From Rhizobiales bacterium CCH3-A5 (GTDB lineage Bacteria > Pseudomonadota > Alphaproteobacteria > Rhizobiales > Beijerinckiaceae), in assembly GCA_001556025.1 (NCBI GenBank), contig LSIB01000064.1:1-64000 (forward strand): DNA of 64,000 nt. Reading direction: 5' to 3'. The position numbers and the translations under genes are program-made. Numbering within the stretch: the first letter of the stretch is position 1; every line of letters starts with the position of its first letter. The notes under the pieces are model-generated. The model was given only the letters and a program-made list of their open reading frames with translations, had not been told where the DNA came from and did no database searches. Positions 41,753 to 49,901 of this stretch are shown piece by piece.

Positions 41753-42631
41753 ATGGCCGACATCACCGTAGCCGGCGCTTCGCTTGCGACCCCAGCCGAC
41801 AAGGACCGCCCTGCCCCCAGACAGCGCATCCCACTGCTGGTCTGGGTCGGCATCATCTGGATCGGCTTCATCATCCTCGTGGCGCTCACGGCCGACTGGA
41901 TCACCCCCTATCGTTTCACCGCCTACGACCTGCGCAACCGCCTGAGCCCGCCGCTCCACCCGCTGCACTGGCTGGGGACCGACGAACTCGGCCGCGACGT
42001 GCTCTCCCGGCTGATCGTGTCGATCCGCATTTCGCTGCTGGTGGCCTTCGGGGCGACGCTGATCTCGGCGACACTGGGCACCACGATGGGTTTCCTCGCC
42101 GCACATTTTCGCGGCTGGGTCGAGCAGTTCGTGCTGATGCTGGCCGATTTCCAGGCGGCGATGCCGTTCCTGATCCTGGCGCTCTCGGTGCTGGCCTTCT
42201 TCGGCAATGCGCTACCGCTCTTCATGTGCTTGATGGGGCTTTATGGCTGGGAGCGTTACGCGCGAATCGCGCGCGGGCTCGCCATTTCGGCCGGCGCGCA
42301 GGGCTATGCCGGGGCGGTGCGCCAGATCGGAGCGTCGCCGACGCGGGTCTACCTGAAGCATATCCTGCCCAACATCGCCTCGACCCTGATCGTCTCGATG
42401 ACGCTGACCTTTCCGGAGGTCATTTTGCTGGAAAGTGGGCTCTCCTTCCTCGGGCTCGGCGTGCAGCCGCCGATGACCTCGCTCGGCAACATGGTCGGCT
42501 ATGGCCGCGAATATCTGACCCGCGCGCCGTGGATCATGCTGGCACCGGCCTGCACCATCGTCCTGACGACACTGGCTGTCAGCCTCGTCGGCGACTGGCT
42601 GCGCGACCGGCTCGACCCGACGCTTCGCTGA
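41753..42631 (+). CDS. Peptide/opine-type ABC transporter permease (DppC-like)
   Basis: Second permease, 292 residues, with six predicted spans. DppC landmarks are HPLHWLGTDELGRDVLSRLI and the coupling region ARGLAISAGAQGYAGAVRQI followed by HILPNIASTLIV, and then LESGLSFLGLGVQPPMTSLG. The last transporter gene, it ends 13 bp before the phosphodiesterase gene, keeping that enzyme in the same operon. Confidence 0.95.
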   Translation: MADITVAGASLATPADKDRPAPRQRIPLLVWVGIIWIGFIILVALTADWITPYRFTAYDLRNRLSPPLHPLHWLGTDELGRDVLSRLIVSIRISLLVAFGATLISATLGTTMGFLAAHFRGWVEQFVLMLADFQAAMPFLILALSVLAFFGNALPLFMCLMGLYGWERYARIARGLAISAGAQGYAGAVRQIGASPTRVYLKHILPNIASTLIVSMTLTFPEVILLESGLSFLGLGVQPPMTSLGNMVGYGREYLTRAPWIMLAPACTIVLTTLAVSLVGDWLRDRLDPTLR

Positions 42632-42644
42632 GCGGACACAAGAC

Positions 42645-44117
42645 ATGGCCTCACCACCCGCCGCCGACCGCGTCGTCATCTGCGTCTTCGACGGCCTGCG
42701 GCCCGATTTCGTCACGCCGGAGCTGACGCCCAATCTCGCGCGCTTCGCCGGTCAGGGCACCTGGTTCCGCGAAGCGCGCAGCGTCTTCCCGTCCATGACC
42801 CGCGTCGCCACGACCTCGATCGCAACCGGCGCGCCGCCCAGCGTCCATGGCGTCGTCGGGAACGCGTTCCTGTTTCCGCAGGTGACGATGGATCACGTGC
42901 TCGACATGAGCCGCGCCGACGACATCGCTCTCGCCGAGTCCGTCACCAGCGGTAAGCTTGTCGCGGTCGAGACCTTCGGCGATGTCCTTGGCCGCGCCGG
43001 CAAGCGCCTCGCGGTCGTCCATACCGGCTCCGCCGGCTCGGCCTATCTGATCAACCCGCGCGCCCGGGCCCATGGCCACTGGACCTTCTCGATCCTCGGG
43101 CGCGAGCACACCCAGACGCCCGAAGCGGTGGACGAGATCGTCGCCCGCTTCGGGCCGCTGCCGCCACGCGAGCTGCCGCGCTTCGCGGAGATCGATTATG
43201 CCGAGCGGGTCTTCCGAGACCATGTTCTCGCGGAACTGGCGCCGGACGTGGCGCTGATCTGGTTCAACGAGCCCGATACCTCGTTCCATTACCGCTTCCT
43301 CGGCTCGGCTGAAACGCTCAGCGTGCTGAAAGCGGCCGATGCAGCCTTCGGCCGGATCCTCGCCTGGATCGATGCGCAGGCCGATTCGGAGCGCTACACC
43401 GTGATCGCCGCATCGGACCACGGCCAGATTTCGATGAGCGGGGCGCTGCCGCTTTCCGGCCTCCTGGCGGCGCAGGGTCATGCCGGACGACGGGCGGCCG
43501 AGCGGACCCTGGCCCGCGCGAGCTTTTCCATGACCGGCGGCAATATGGGCGAGATCCGGATCTTGGAGGGCGGCAGCGCCCGGCGCGACGCGATCGCAGC
43601 CTGGCTCCAGGACCAGGATTTTCTCGGCATGATGTTTTCGAAAGCGCGAAACGGGGTCGATGGCGTCGTTCCAGGCAGCTTCTCGCTATCGCTGGTCGAT
43701 CTCGATCATGAGCGGGCGCCCGATCTCGTCTATGTCCTGCGCTCCGGGGATACCGCCGACCGTTATGGCAATCCAGGTCTGGGCGTGATGACGGCAGGCG
43801 ACGTGCCAGTCGGCGGCGGCATGCATGGCGGCCTCAACAGGCACGAACTCAATACCGTACTGGTGGTTCGAGGCCCCGGATTCCCGACCACTATCGACGA
43901 CCGCGCCTGCGGCATCATCGATATCGCGCCGACGCTTCTGTCGGTGCACGGCCTCTCGCCGGCCGCGACCATGACCGGCCGGTCGCTGACGCGGCCAGCC
44001 AACGGCCCTGTCGAGATGCGCGGCTTCGAGACGGGCATGGGGGTATTCCGCCAGATTCTGGAGCGCGCCGACAGGGACGGTTCGCGCATCATTCTCCAAG
44101 GCCACCGTCTGGAATGA
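42645..44117 (+). CDS. Nucleotide pyrophosphatase/phosphodiesterase-like hydrolase (alkaline phosphatase superfamily)
   Basis: A 490-residue enzyme of the NPP/type I phosphodiesterase branch. Motifs are Asp16 in VFDGLRPD (metal), probable nucleophile Thr52 in VFPSMTRVATTSIATG, GSAETLSVLKAADAAFGRIL and metal ligands in AASDHGQISMSG (second Asp-His) and GGGMHGGLNRHE. It has no signal peptide, so cytoplasmic. It forms the last gene of the run starting with the phosphonate monoester hydrolase, so two different superfamily esterases bracket one importer. Likely reaction is phosphodiester or pyrophosphate cleavage of the imported compound or its product; phosphonoacetate-hydrolase-like C-P cleavage is a possible alternative. 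Confidence 0.88.
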   Translation: MASPPAADRVVICVFDGLRPDFVTPELTPNLARFAGQGTWFREARSVFPSMTRVATTSIATGAPPSVHGVVGNAFLFPQVTMDHVLDMSRADDIALAESVTSGKLVAVETFGDVLGRAGKRLAVVHTGSAGSAYLINPRARAHGHWTFSILGREHTQTPEAVDEIVARFGPLPPRELPRFAEIDYAERVFRDHVLAELAPDVALIWFNEPDTSFHYRFLGSAETLSVLKAADAAFGRILAWIDAQADSERYTVIAASDHGQISMSGALPLSGLLAAQGHAGRRAAERTLARASFSMTGGNMGEIRILEGGSARRDAIAAWLQDQDFLGMMFSKARNGVDGVVPGSFSLSLVDLDHERAPDLVYVLRSGDTADRYGNPGLGVMTAGDVPVGGGMHGGLNRHELNTVLVVRGPGFPTTIDDRACGIIDIAPTLLSVHGLSPAATMTGRSLTRPANGPVEMRGFETGMGVFRQILERADRDGSRIILQGHRLE

Positions 44118-44166
44118 AGCGACCCCGGAGATCAGACATGCGCCCAGCGGACAGCCTCGCAGAACG

Positions 44167-44186
44167 CTGCCGCATCATCGCGGCAG
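44167..44186. terminator. Candidate hairpin between convergent genes
   Basis: CTGCCGC (44167-44173) pairs with GCGGCAG (44180-44186) around a 6-nt loop, between the convergent phosphodiesterase and GST genes. There is no T-tract. Confidence 0.35.
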
Positions 44187-44199
44187 GTCGGCAGCAAGC

Positions 44200-44853
44200 T
44201 CAACGCTGATCCGAGCCGTCGAGCATCGCAGCGATGGTCGTCCTGAAGCTGTCCCGGACGCGCAGGGCGTCGAGCCAGGCTGCAAGCTGTGGCCGGGCCG
44301 CGACGAGCCTGCGTCCGTCGCTCGTCCGGGCGACATAGTCGACCATCGCGCCGCAGTAGATATCGGCGAGACTGAGAGCGTCGCCGGCCAGGAAGCCGTT
44401 TTCGAGCCCGCGCTCAAGGACATCGAGATGCAGTGCGGTCGGCGCGACGGACGCTTCCGCGACGACGGCGTCGCGGTCCATTCCGAACAACCCGGTCAGC
44501 ACATTCTGAAAATAGAGCTGCATCACGCCGACCGGGTACAGGTAGTGCTGCGCCACCCCGATGAACTGCCACATCTTCGCGCGGGCCGCCGGCGCGGCGG
44601 GCTCGAGAGCCGATCCTTCGCCCAAGCCATTCGCATAGGTCAGCAGCGCAGGCGTTTCGTAGAGCGTCAGCGCGCCATGGGTCAGCGCCGGCATCTTGCG
44701 GAAGGGATTGATCGCGCCATAGGCGTCGCTCGGCAGGTGGTCGAGCCCGATCTCCCTGAAAGCGATCGCGACGCCCGCCTCGTGGAAAGCGATGCGGGCG
44801 GCCCGGACATGGGGGCTGACGGGAAAACCGTAGAGCGTGATCGTATCGGTCAT
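44200..44853 (-). CDS. Glutathione S-transferase family protein
   Basis: A 217-residue GST: a thioredoxin-like N-terminal domain (1-80; ITLYGFPVSPHVRAARIAFH, with the candidate catalytic Ser/Pro near residue 12; INPFRKMPALTHGALTLYET carries the cis-Pro and glutathione-binding ET) and an all-helical C-terminal domain (AGDALSLADIYCGAMVDYV contains the N-cap motif). A longer frame to 44964 overlaps the upstream CMD gene and adds no domain, so ATG 44853 is chosen. It is downstream of a CMD-family gene and a TetR gene on the same strand; detoxification of an electrophile is likely. Confidence 0.92.
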   Translation of the reverse strand: MTDTITLYGFPVSPHVRAARIAFHEAGVAIAFREIGLDHLPSDAYGAINPFRKMPALTHGALTLYETPALLTYANGLGEGSALEPAAPAARAKMWQFIGVAQHYLYPVGVMQLYFQNVLTGLFGMDRDAVVAEASVAPTALHLDVLERGLENGFLAGDALSLADIYCGAMVDYVARTSDGRRLVAARPQLAAWLDALRVRDSFRTTIAAMLDGSDQR

Positions 44854-44941
44854 GGTCGATGCCTGTCTGGACGTGGGGATCGGGAAAAAATCTCTGCGCG
44901 ATACGAAGGTCATGCCGGCGGGCTTGCCGACATCGACTGCC

Positions 44942-45316
44942 TCAGTTGGCCTCAGCTTCGGCATCGATGGCCGCGAAAACCTCGCTGGCGATCGTCAGCG
45001 CGGTGAATCCGGCCGGGTAGCCGGCGTAATAGGCGAGATGCAGGAAGGTCTCGGCCAGTTCGGCCCGTGTGAGCCCAACGTTGAGCGCCCCGCGCAGATG
45101 CAGGCGGAGCTGCCGCTCGCGGCCGAGCGCGGCGATGACGGCGACCGTGACGAGTTCGCGGTCGCGAAGACCGAGTTGCGGCCGCGTCCAGACCTCGCCG
45201 AACAGATGCGAGGTGCTCAGCGCCATCAGATCGGCGCTGACGGCTGTCGCCGGCGGCTCGCCACCGAACAGGGTCTCAAGCACCGCGAGCCCGGCCTCGC
45301 GCCGATCATCGGCCAT
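44942..45316 (-). CDS. Carboxymuconolactone decarboxylase family protein
   Basis: A 124-residue CMD-fold protein: LFGEVWTRPQLGLRDRELVT, VAVIAALGRERQLRLHLRGA, NVGLTRAELAETFLHLAYYA and GYPAGFTAL. The AhpD-type CxxC pair is absent, so it resembles the gamma-CMD branch rather than peroxidases. The substrate is unknown; linkage to GST suggests detoxification rather than beta-ketoadipate metabolism. GGGAGAGG before ATG 45316 supports this start over 45346. A 21-bp palindrome lies about 84 bp upstream. Confidence 0.9.
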   Translation of the reverse strand: MADDRREAGLAVLETLFGGEPPATAVSADLMALSTSHLFGEVWTRPQLGLRDRELVTVAVIAALGRERQLRLHLRGALNVGLTRAELAETFLHLAYYAGYPAGFTALTIASEVFAAIDAEAEAN

Positions 45317-45399
45317 GGCAGCCTCTCCCTTCCGCCGCTCCGCCAAGGTTCGGCGAGGCAGGCTCTGTCGATGGAGACGTTAGCGCCTTTAGACTGATC

Positions 45400-45420
45400 G
45401 ATCAAGAATAATTCTTGATC
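45400..45420. promoter_or_regulatory. Perfect 21-bp palindrome, candidate TetR operator upstream of CMD-GST
   Basis: GATCAAGAAT (45400-45409) and ATTCTTGATC (45411-45420) form perfect 10-bp arms around one central base. It lies between the TetR gene stop and the CMD start, where the CMD-GST promoter should be. It shares the GATCA/TGATC ends with the palindrome at the TetR promoter. Confidence 0.65.
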
Positions 45421-45438
45421 AAATAGTCGTGAATTAGC

Positions 45439-46011
45439 TCAGGCAGGCAGAGACGCGAAGGCCGCCCGCGCCACGTTGTCGATCAGACGCTTGTCGGCGC
45501 CGGCCCTGCCGAGAGCCATGATGCCGACAACCGCGCCGAGGAGCGCATCGGCGTGGACCTCGACCGCCACGTTTTTTTGCACCTCGCCAGCCGCAACGGC
45601 CAGCGCGAGATGCCGGGTGAAGAAGTCCCGGATTTCCTGCAGGCGGCCGCTGGCCAGTGCCCGCGTCGCGGCCGAGTGGATGTCGCGCTCGGTCACGGTG
45701 TTGATGATCAGACAGCCTTTGCGCTCCGGATCGTCCGCGGCAAGCTTGGCCTGCAGCATCAGCCAGGCCTCGATCGCGGCAAGCCCCGAGCGATCCTGCG
45801 GCAAGGTCGCGCGAAAATGGCTGGCGTAGGTCTCGAAACAGCGCCGGAACAGCTCCTCCTTGTCCTTGAAGGCGGCATAGAGGCTGCCGGGCTTCAGCCC
45901 TGTCGCGTCGTAGATGTCCGCCATCGAGGTCGCGGCATAGCCGCGCTTCCAGAACGCCTCCATCGCCTGGTTGAGGACATCATCGATCTTGAATTCGCGG
46001 GTGCGGGCCAT
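45439..46011 (-). CDS. TetR/AcrR-family transcriptional regulator
   Basis: A 190-residue repressor: the N-terminal HTH (ARTREFKIDDVLNQAMEAFW, RGYAATSMADIYDATGLKPG, SLYAAFKDKEELFRRCFETY) and a C-terminal ligand-binding domain of the TetR_C_16-like type. ATG 46011 begins right before the domain; upstream residues in the longer frame have no family support. It is divergent from the SnoaL gene and upstream of CMD-GST, so it could control both sides. Palindromes at 46069-46082 and 45400-45420 are candidate targets. Confidence 0.94.
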   Translation of the reverse strand: MARTREFKIDDVLNQAMEAFWKRGYAATSMADIYDATGLKPGSLYAAFKDKEELFRRCFETYASHFRATLPQDRSGLAAIEAWLMLQAKLAADDPERKGCLIINTVTERDIHSAATRALASGRLQEIRDFFTRHLALAVAAGEVQKNVAVEVHADALLGAVVGIMALGRAGADKRLIDNVARAAFASLPA

Positions 46012-46068
46012 CGGCCGAGAATGTGGTCCGGCCGATAAAATTGCAATGAGTATGGACCAGCTTGATTT

Positions 46069-46082
46069 TGATCGTTCGATCA
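46069..46082. promoter_or_regulatory. Palindrome in the tetR/SnoaL divergent promoter
   Basis: TGATCG-TT-CGATCA lies between the divergent TetR gene and the SnoaL-like gene in an A/T-rich stretch. It is a likely operator for TetR autoregulation. Confidence 0.6.
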
Positions 46083-46129
46083 TTTATTAGATTGGCCGCG
46101 CCAAAGAGCGCGATCACAGGGAGCCTGTC

Positions 46130-46693
46130 ATGCACAAGACGTTCGCGGGAGCGCTGACCGCGCTCGCCCTCTTCGCCCTGCCCGCCTTCGCGCAGCAGGG
46201 CTTCGTCGAGACCGCCGCCAGGCCGGGCACGGTCGAGTACAACATCTGGCTCGGCCGGACCTTCTCGGAGACGATGCTCAACGAGCGGACGCAGGAAGGG
46301 CGCGTCAGGATCCTGAACCGGATCGTCGCGGAGAACTACATCCAGCATAACCCACTGGTGCCTCAGGGCCGCAAGGGCCTGATCGACTTCATTCCGGTGA
46401 TCTACCAGGCGATGCCCGATGCCCGCTTCAAGCTGCACGATGTCTTCGCCACGGCCGACCGCGTCGTGACCCGCTGGACCTGGACCGGGACGTTAACCGG
46501 CCAAGGGTTCCTTGGAATCGAGCCCAATGGCCAGAAGGTCGAGTTCGACGTGATCGACCTCTGGTCGGTCAAGGACGGCCAGCTCTATGAGCATTGGGAT
46601 CAGTTCGACTGGCCGCGTGCCCTGATCCAGCTCGGCGTCAAGGGGCTGCCGCAGCCCTTCGTCGACGTCGCCGCCAGGCCTATCAGCCGCTGA
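46130..46693 (+). CDS. Exported SnoaL-like / NTF2-fold protein
   Basis: A 187-residue protein: signal peptide MHKTFAGALTALALFALPAFA, then a SnoaL-like domain (about 40-165; RILNRIVAENYIQHNPLVPQ, KLHDVFATADRVVTRWTWTG, IDLWSVKDGQLYEHWDQFDW). Members are polyketide cyclase- or ester-cyclase-like hydrolases, often annotated nuclear transport factor 2-like. The substrate is unknown. It is divergent from the TetR gene and probably part of its regulon. A 14-bp inverted repeat follows its stop. Confidence 0.87.
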   Translation: MHKTFAGALTALALFALPAFAQQGFVETAARPGTVEYNIWLGRTFSETMLNERTQEGRVRILNRIVAENYIQHNPLVPQGRKGLIDFIPVIYQAMPDARFKLHDVFATADRVVTRWTWTGTLTGQGFLGIEPNGQKVEFDVIDLWSVKDGQLYEHWDQFDWPRALIQLGVKGLPQPFVDVAARPISR

Positions 46694-46716
46694 AGGTCTC
46701 AGCTATCGGCTCCGGC

Positions 46717-46762
46717 GAGATCACGCATGTGGCGCGCGGTCGCGCGACACATGCGTGATCTC
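46717..46762. terminator. Bidirectional terminator-like inverted repeat
   Basis: GAGATCACGCATGT (46717-46730) and ACATGCGTGATCTC (46749-46762) form a perfect 14-bp stem with an 18-nt loop that itself contains GCGCG/CGCGC. It lies between the convergent SnoaL-like gene and the lvaB-like gene, so it could end both transcripts. No T-tract. Confidence 0.55.
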
Positions 46763-46775
46763 ACGTCGAGGACGA

Positions 46776-47183
46776 TCACGTGCCGCCCTCGTCACCCGGC
46801 AAGCCGGCGAGCCGCCGTTCGATGCGCGAGAGCATCGACGGTTTGGTCACGCTGGTGCGGACCACGGCATCTGTCCAGAGCAGGCTGTGGACGCGCTGGT
46901 CAGCGTCGGTCACGCCCGCGCGGATGGCGGCGATCAGCGCCCGGGGCGGATCGACTGGCGGCTCATCCTGCTCATCGCTGGTCTCCTGCGTCAGATCCAG
47001 CAGAGCGGCCTGCGCCTGGGCGAGGCGTTCGCTTTGCTCCGCCTGCCGCGCGGCCATCCGCATGGCGCTGCCGATCATCAGCGCCAGGTAGCGCCGCTCC
47101 TGGTCGAGATGTGGCGTAATCTCTTCGCCCAGCAGCCTCTGCGCGGAGTCGAGCAGAGCACTGATCGATGCGTCACCCGGCAT
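46776..47183 (-). CDS. DUF6285-type protein, LvaB-like kinase partner
   Basis: A 135-residue, mostly helical, acidic protein: SISALLDSAQRLLGEEITPH, RYLALMIGSAMRMAARQAEQ, then a C-terminal helical part. It resembles the small DUF6285 proteins encoded beside APH-fold kinases. In Pseudomonas putida the kinase LvaA needs the small partner LvaB to phosphorylate 4-hydroxyacyl-CoA. Its start at 47183 overlaps the kinase stop by 11 bp, consistent with a two-subunit enzyme. The LvaB assignment rests on linkage, size and general family memory rather than alignment. Confidence 0.78.
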   Translation of the reverse strand: MPGDASISALLDSAQRLLGEEITPHLDQERRYLALMIGSAMRMAARQAEQSERLAQAQAALLDLTQETSDEQDEPPVDPPRALIAAIRAGVTDADQRVHSLLWTDAVVRTSVTKPSMLSRIERRLAGLPGDEGGT

Positions 47184-48201
47184 GACGCCTCCATGTGGCG
47201 GGCGCCGTGGCGCGCAGCACCGCCAGCTCAAGTTCGGGCACAATCGCGCCGGTCAAGGCGAGTTCGAGCGCGGGCTCAACGCCGGAGTTGTGACGCTCGC
47301 CCTGCTGCAGCGCGATGACCGCCCAGCGCAGATGGGCCATCACCTCCCAATAGCGCACCGCGTCGTCATCGACCGGGATGCCGCTCTCATCCGCATAGCC
47401 CTGGTATAGGTCGCCACGCGCCCCGATCCCGCCCGCTTCGAGATCGACCCGGCCGAAGCGCCAGCAAGCGGCGCAGAACCAGCCGAGATCAGAATGGGGA
47501 TCGCCCCAATCGGCGAACTCCCAATCGAGGATCGCCGTCAGCCCGGCTCGCTCGAGCATATAGTTTCCGGTCCGGAAATCGCGATGCGTCAAGGTGATCC
47601 GCGACAGTGGCGGCGCGCAGCTTTCGGCCCAGCGCAGACCCCATTCGAGCGCCGGCCGCGCGCGGCCCAGACGGTCCAGCCCGGCCCGCATCCGCGCGAC
47701 CTCCGCCAGCGCGGGATCAACCGGGACGGAGCCGAGGCAGGCCAGGTCCGGCGCGCCCGGCGCGAGCGCGTGGATGCGTGCGAGTTCGCGCCCCAGCCTG
47801 CGCGTCAGCGCAACCCGATCGCCGCCAAGCGATGGGTCACGGACGACACGCGGCCCCAGCGCCACGCCCTCGACTTTCGCCATCAGCGCAAACGGCCTGC
47901 CGAAGACGGCCTCGTCGTCGCAGAAGGCGATCGGCTCGGGGACGGCGACGCCGGCCGCGAAGACCGCACGCAGGATCGCGAATTCCTCGGCGCGGGAACG
48001 GCTTTCGCCAATGCGGGCCGGCGCATCGCGTCGCAGGACGAAGCTGCGGGACACGCCATCGAGCTGCGCCGCGATCAGCCAGTTCTCCTGGATCGCGCCG
48101 CCTTTCAGCCGGGTCATCGCCGCGATGCTGCAACTCGCCGCGCCGAGGGCCGCGCCGAGCCAGCCCGTCAGCGCCTCGATCTCCAGCGGCTGCGTCGTCA
48201 T
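47173..48201 (-). CDS. APH-fold phosphotransferase, LvaA-like hydroxyacyl-CoA kinase
   Basis: A 342-residue kinase-fold protein. The N-lobe has LKGGAIQENWLIAAQ (Gly-rich loop), the catalytic loop is THRDFRTGNYML with Asp208 and the metal site LDWEFADWGDPHSDL with Asp226. The family also includes the kinase domains of ACAD10/ACAD11 and LvaA, which phosphorylate 4-hydroxyacyl-CoAs before phosphate elimination; aminoglycoside kinases are more distant. It is sandwiched, with overlaps, between an acyl-CoA synthetase (48198-48201) and an LvaB-like gene, which supports a hydroxyacyl-CoA substrate. The acyl-CoA dehydrogenase that would complete the pathway is not in the window. Confidence 0.9.
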   Translation of the reverse strand: MTTQPLEIEALTGWLGAALGAASCSIAAMTRLKGGAIQENWLIAAQLDGVSRSFVLRRDAPARIGESRSRAEEFAILRAVFAAGVAVPEPIAFCDDEAVFGRPFALMAKVEGVALGPRVVRDPSLGGDRVALTRRLGRELARIHALAPGAPDLACLGSVPVDPALAEVARMRAGLDRLGRARPALEWGLRWAESCAPPLSRITLTHRDFRTGNYMLERAGLTAILDWEFADWGDPHSDLGWFCAACWRFGRVDLEAGGIGARGDLYQGYADESGIPVDDDAVRYWEVMAHLRWAVIALQQGERHNSGVEPALELALTGAIVPELELAVLRATAPATWRRHAG

Positions 48202-49853
48202 TGGCGCTGGACGTCGCTCTGGAATGCGCGGACCCGCTCGCGCAGCATGAACTTCTGGACCTTCCCCGTCGAGGTCTTGGGCAAGGGCCCGAAGATGACC
48301 GATCGAGGCGCCTTGAAATGCGCGAGATGCTGACGGCAGAACGCGATGATCGCGGCCTCGTCGGCCTCGGCGCCCTCACGCAGCGCGACGAAGGCGCATG
48401 GCGTCTCGCCCCAGCGCGCGTCGGGCCGCGCCACCACGGCCGCCTCGATCACGGCGGGGTGGCGATAGAGCACGTCCTCGATCTCGATCGTCGAGATGTT
48501 CTCACCGCCCGAGATGATGATGTCCTTGGAGCGATCCTTGAGCTGGATGTAGCCGTCCGCGTGCATCACGCCGAGATCGCCGGTGTGGAACCAGCCGCCG
48601 GCGAAAGCCTCAGCCGTCGCCGCCTCATTCTTCAGGTAACCGCGCATGATGGTGTTGGAGCGTTTGACCACCTCGCCGAGATGGACGCCGTCGGCCGCGA
48701 CGTCGCGCATCGTTACCGGGTCGACGACGCGGATGTCCTCGACCGTCGGATAGGGCACGCCCTGGCGTGCCTTCATCGCCGCCTTGTCGGTGAGGGACAA
48801 CGCGTTCCATGCCGGCTGCCACTCGCAGATCGTCGAGGGACCGAAGACCTCGGTCAGCCCGTAGACATGCAGCACCTCGAAACCGAGCCCCTCGATCTTT
48901 TCGATCACGGCGGGCGGCGGTGCGGAAGCTGCCGTCATCAGATGGACAGGGTGGCCGGGCGTCCTGATCTCGTCGCCCCGCGCATTGACCAACGTGTTCA
49001 TCACCACGGGCGCGCCGCACAGATGGGTCACGGCATGATCGGCGATGGCATCGAAGATCGCCTTCGCCTCGACCTTGCGCAGGCAGATTTGCGTGCCGCC
49101 CATCAGCGGGATCGTCCAGGGAAAGCACCAGCCGAGCGAATGGAAGATCGGCAGCGTCCAGAGCAGGACTGGATGCTTCGGCATCGCCCAGGCGGCGATG
49201 TTCGACAGGCTGTTTAGATAAGCGCCGCGATGGTGGTAGACGACGCCTTTGGGATCGCCCGTGGTGCCCGAGGTGTAGCTCAGGATCAGCGCCTGCCATT
49301 CGTCGACCGGACCCTGCAGCTCGAACGCCGGATCGCCCCCGGTCAGCAGGTCCTCGTACTCGATCGAGCCGATCCGCTCTCCGCTTGTGGCGAGGTCGTC
49401 GATATCGACGACCTCGATGCCTCGGCCAAGTCCCGCGATCGCCATGGCGACGACTGCCGAGAACTCCCGATCGACCAGGACCAGCTTCGCCTCGCCATGG
49501 GCGAGTATGAAACGGATCGTGCCGGCGTCGAGCCTGATGTTCAGCGGGTTGAGAACCGCGCCGATGCCCGGCACGGCGTAATGCGCCTCGATCATGGCCG
49601 GGATGTTCGGCGCCATGATCGCCACCGTGTCGCCCGGCCCGACACCGCGGCGCGACAGGGCCGAGCCCAGCCGCCGGCAGCGCTGCTCGAGTTCGGCGTA
49701 GCTGTAGCGCCGCTCGCCATGGATCACGGCTGTCCTGTCCGGGAAGACCCGCGCCGCGCGCCGCAGGAAACTGACCGGCGTCAGTGGCACGTGGTTGGCA
49801 GGATTTTTGTCGAGGCCGGTTTCGAAGATGCTATCGGCCGGGCAGGACAGCAT
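48198..49853 (-). CDS. Acyl-CoA synthetase (AMP-binding), LvaE-like
   Basis: A 551-residue adenylate-forming ligase joining a carboxylic acid to CoA. Motifs are YTSGTTGDPKGVVYHH (P-loop), HVYGLTEVFGPSTI, HTGDLGVMHADGYIQLKDR, KDIIISGGENIS and the catalytic Lys in KTSTGKVQKFMLR. It belongs to the medium-chain/methylmercaptopropionate-ligase-like group. It is the first gene of an overlapping set with the kinase and the DUF6285 protein, suggesting activation of a hydroxy acid or levulinate-like acid. The acid chain length is not determinable. Confidence 0.94.
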   Translation of the reverse strand: MLSCPADSIFETGLDKNPANHVPLTPVSFLRRAARVFPDRTAVIHGERRYSYAELEQRCRRLGSALSRRGVGPGDTVAIMAPNIPAMIEAHYAVPGIGAVLNPLNIRLDAGTIRFILAHGEAKLVLVDREFSAVVAMAIAGLGRGIEVVDIDDLATSGERIGSIEYEDLLTGGDPAFELQGPVDEWQALILSYTSGTTGDPKGVVYHHRGAYLNSLSNIAAWAMPKHPVLLWTLPIFHSLGWCFPWTIPLMGGTQICLRKVEAKAIFDAIADHAVTHLCGAPVVMNTLVNARGDEIRTPGHPVHLMTAASAPPPAVIEKIEGLGFEVLHVYGLTEVFGPSTICEWQPAWNALSLTDKAAMKARQGVPYPTVEDIRVVDPVTMRDVAADGVHLGEVVKRSNTIMRGYLKNEAATAEAFAGGWFHTGDLGVMHADGYIQLKDRSKDIIISGGENISTIEIEDVLYRHPAVIEAAVVARPDARWGETPCAFVALREGAEADEAAIIAFCRQHLAHFKAPRSVIFGPLPKTSTGKVQKFMLRERVRAFQSDVQRQ

Positions 49854-49901
49854 GGCTCGCCTCCTGGGATGGAACCGGAGCGGTTGGTTCGCAACCGAAC
49901 C

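Noticed and set aside
47173..48201. Aminoglycoside-resistance kinase
   Set aside because: Overlap with an acyl-CoA synthetase and a DUF6285 gene, and the ACAD10/LvaA-like sequence, favour a metabolic kinase.
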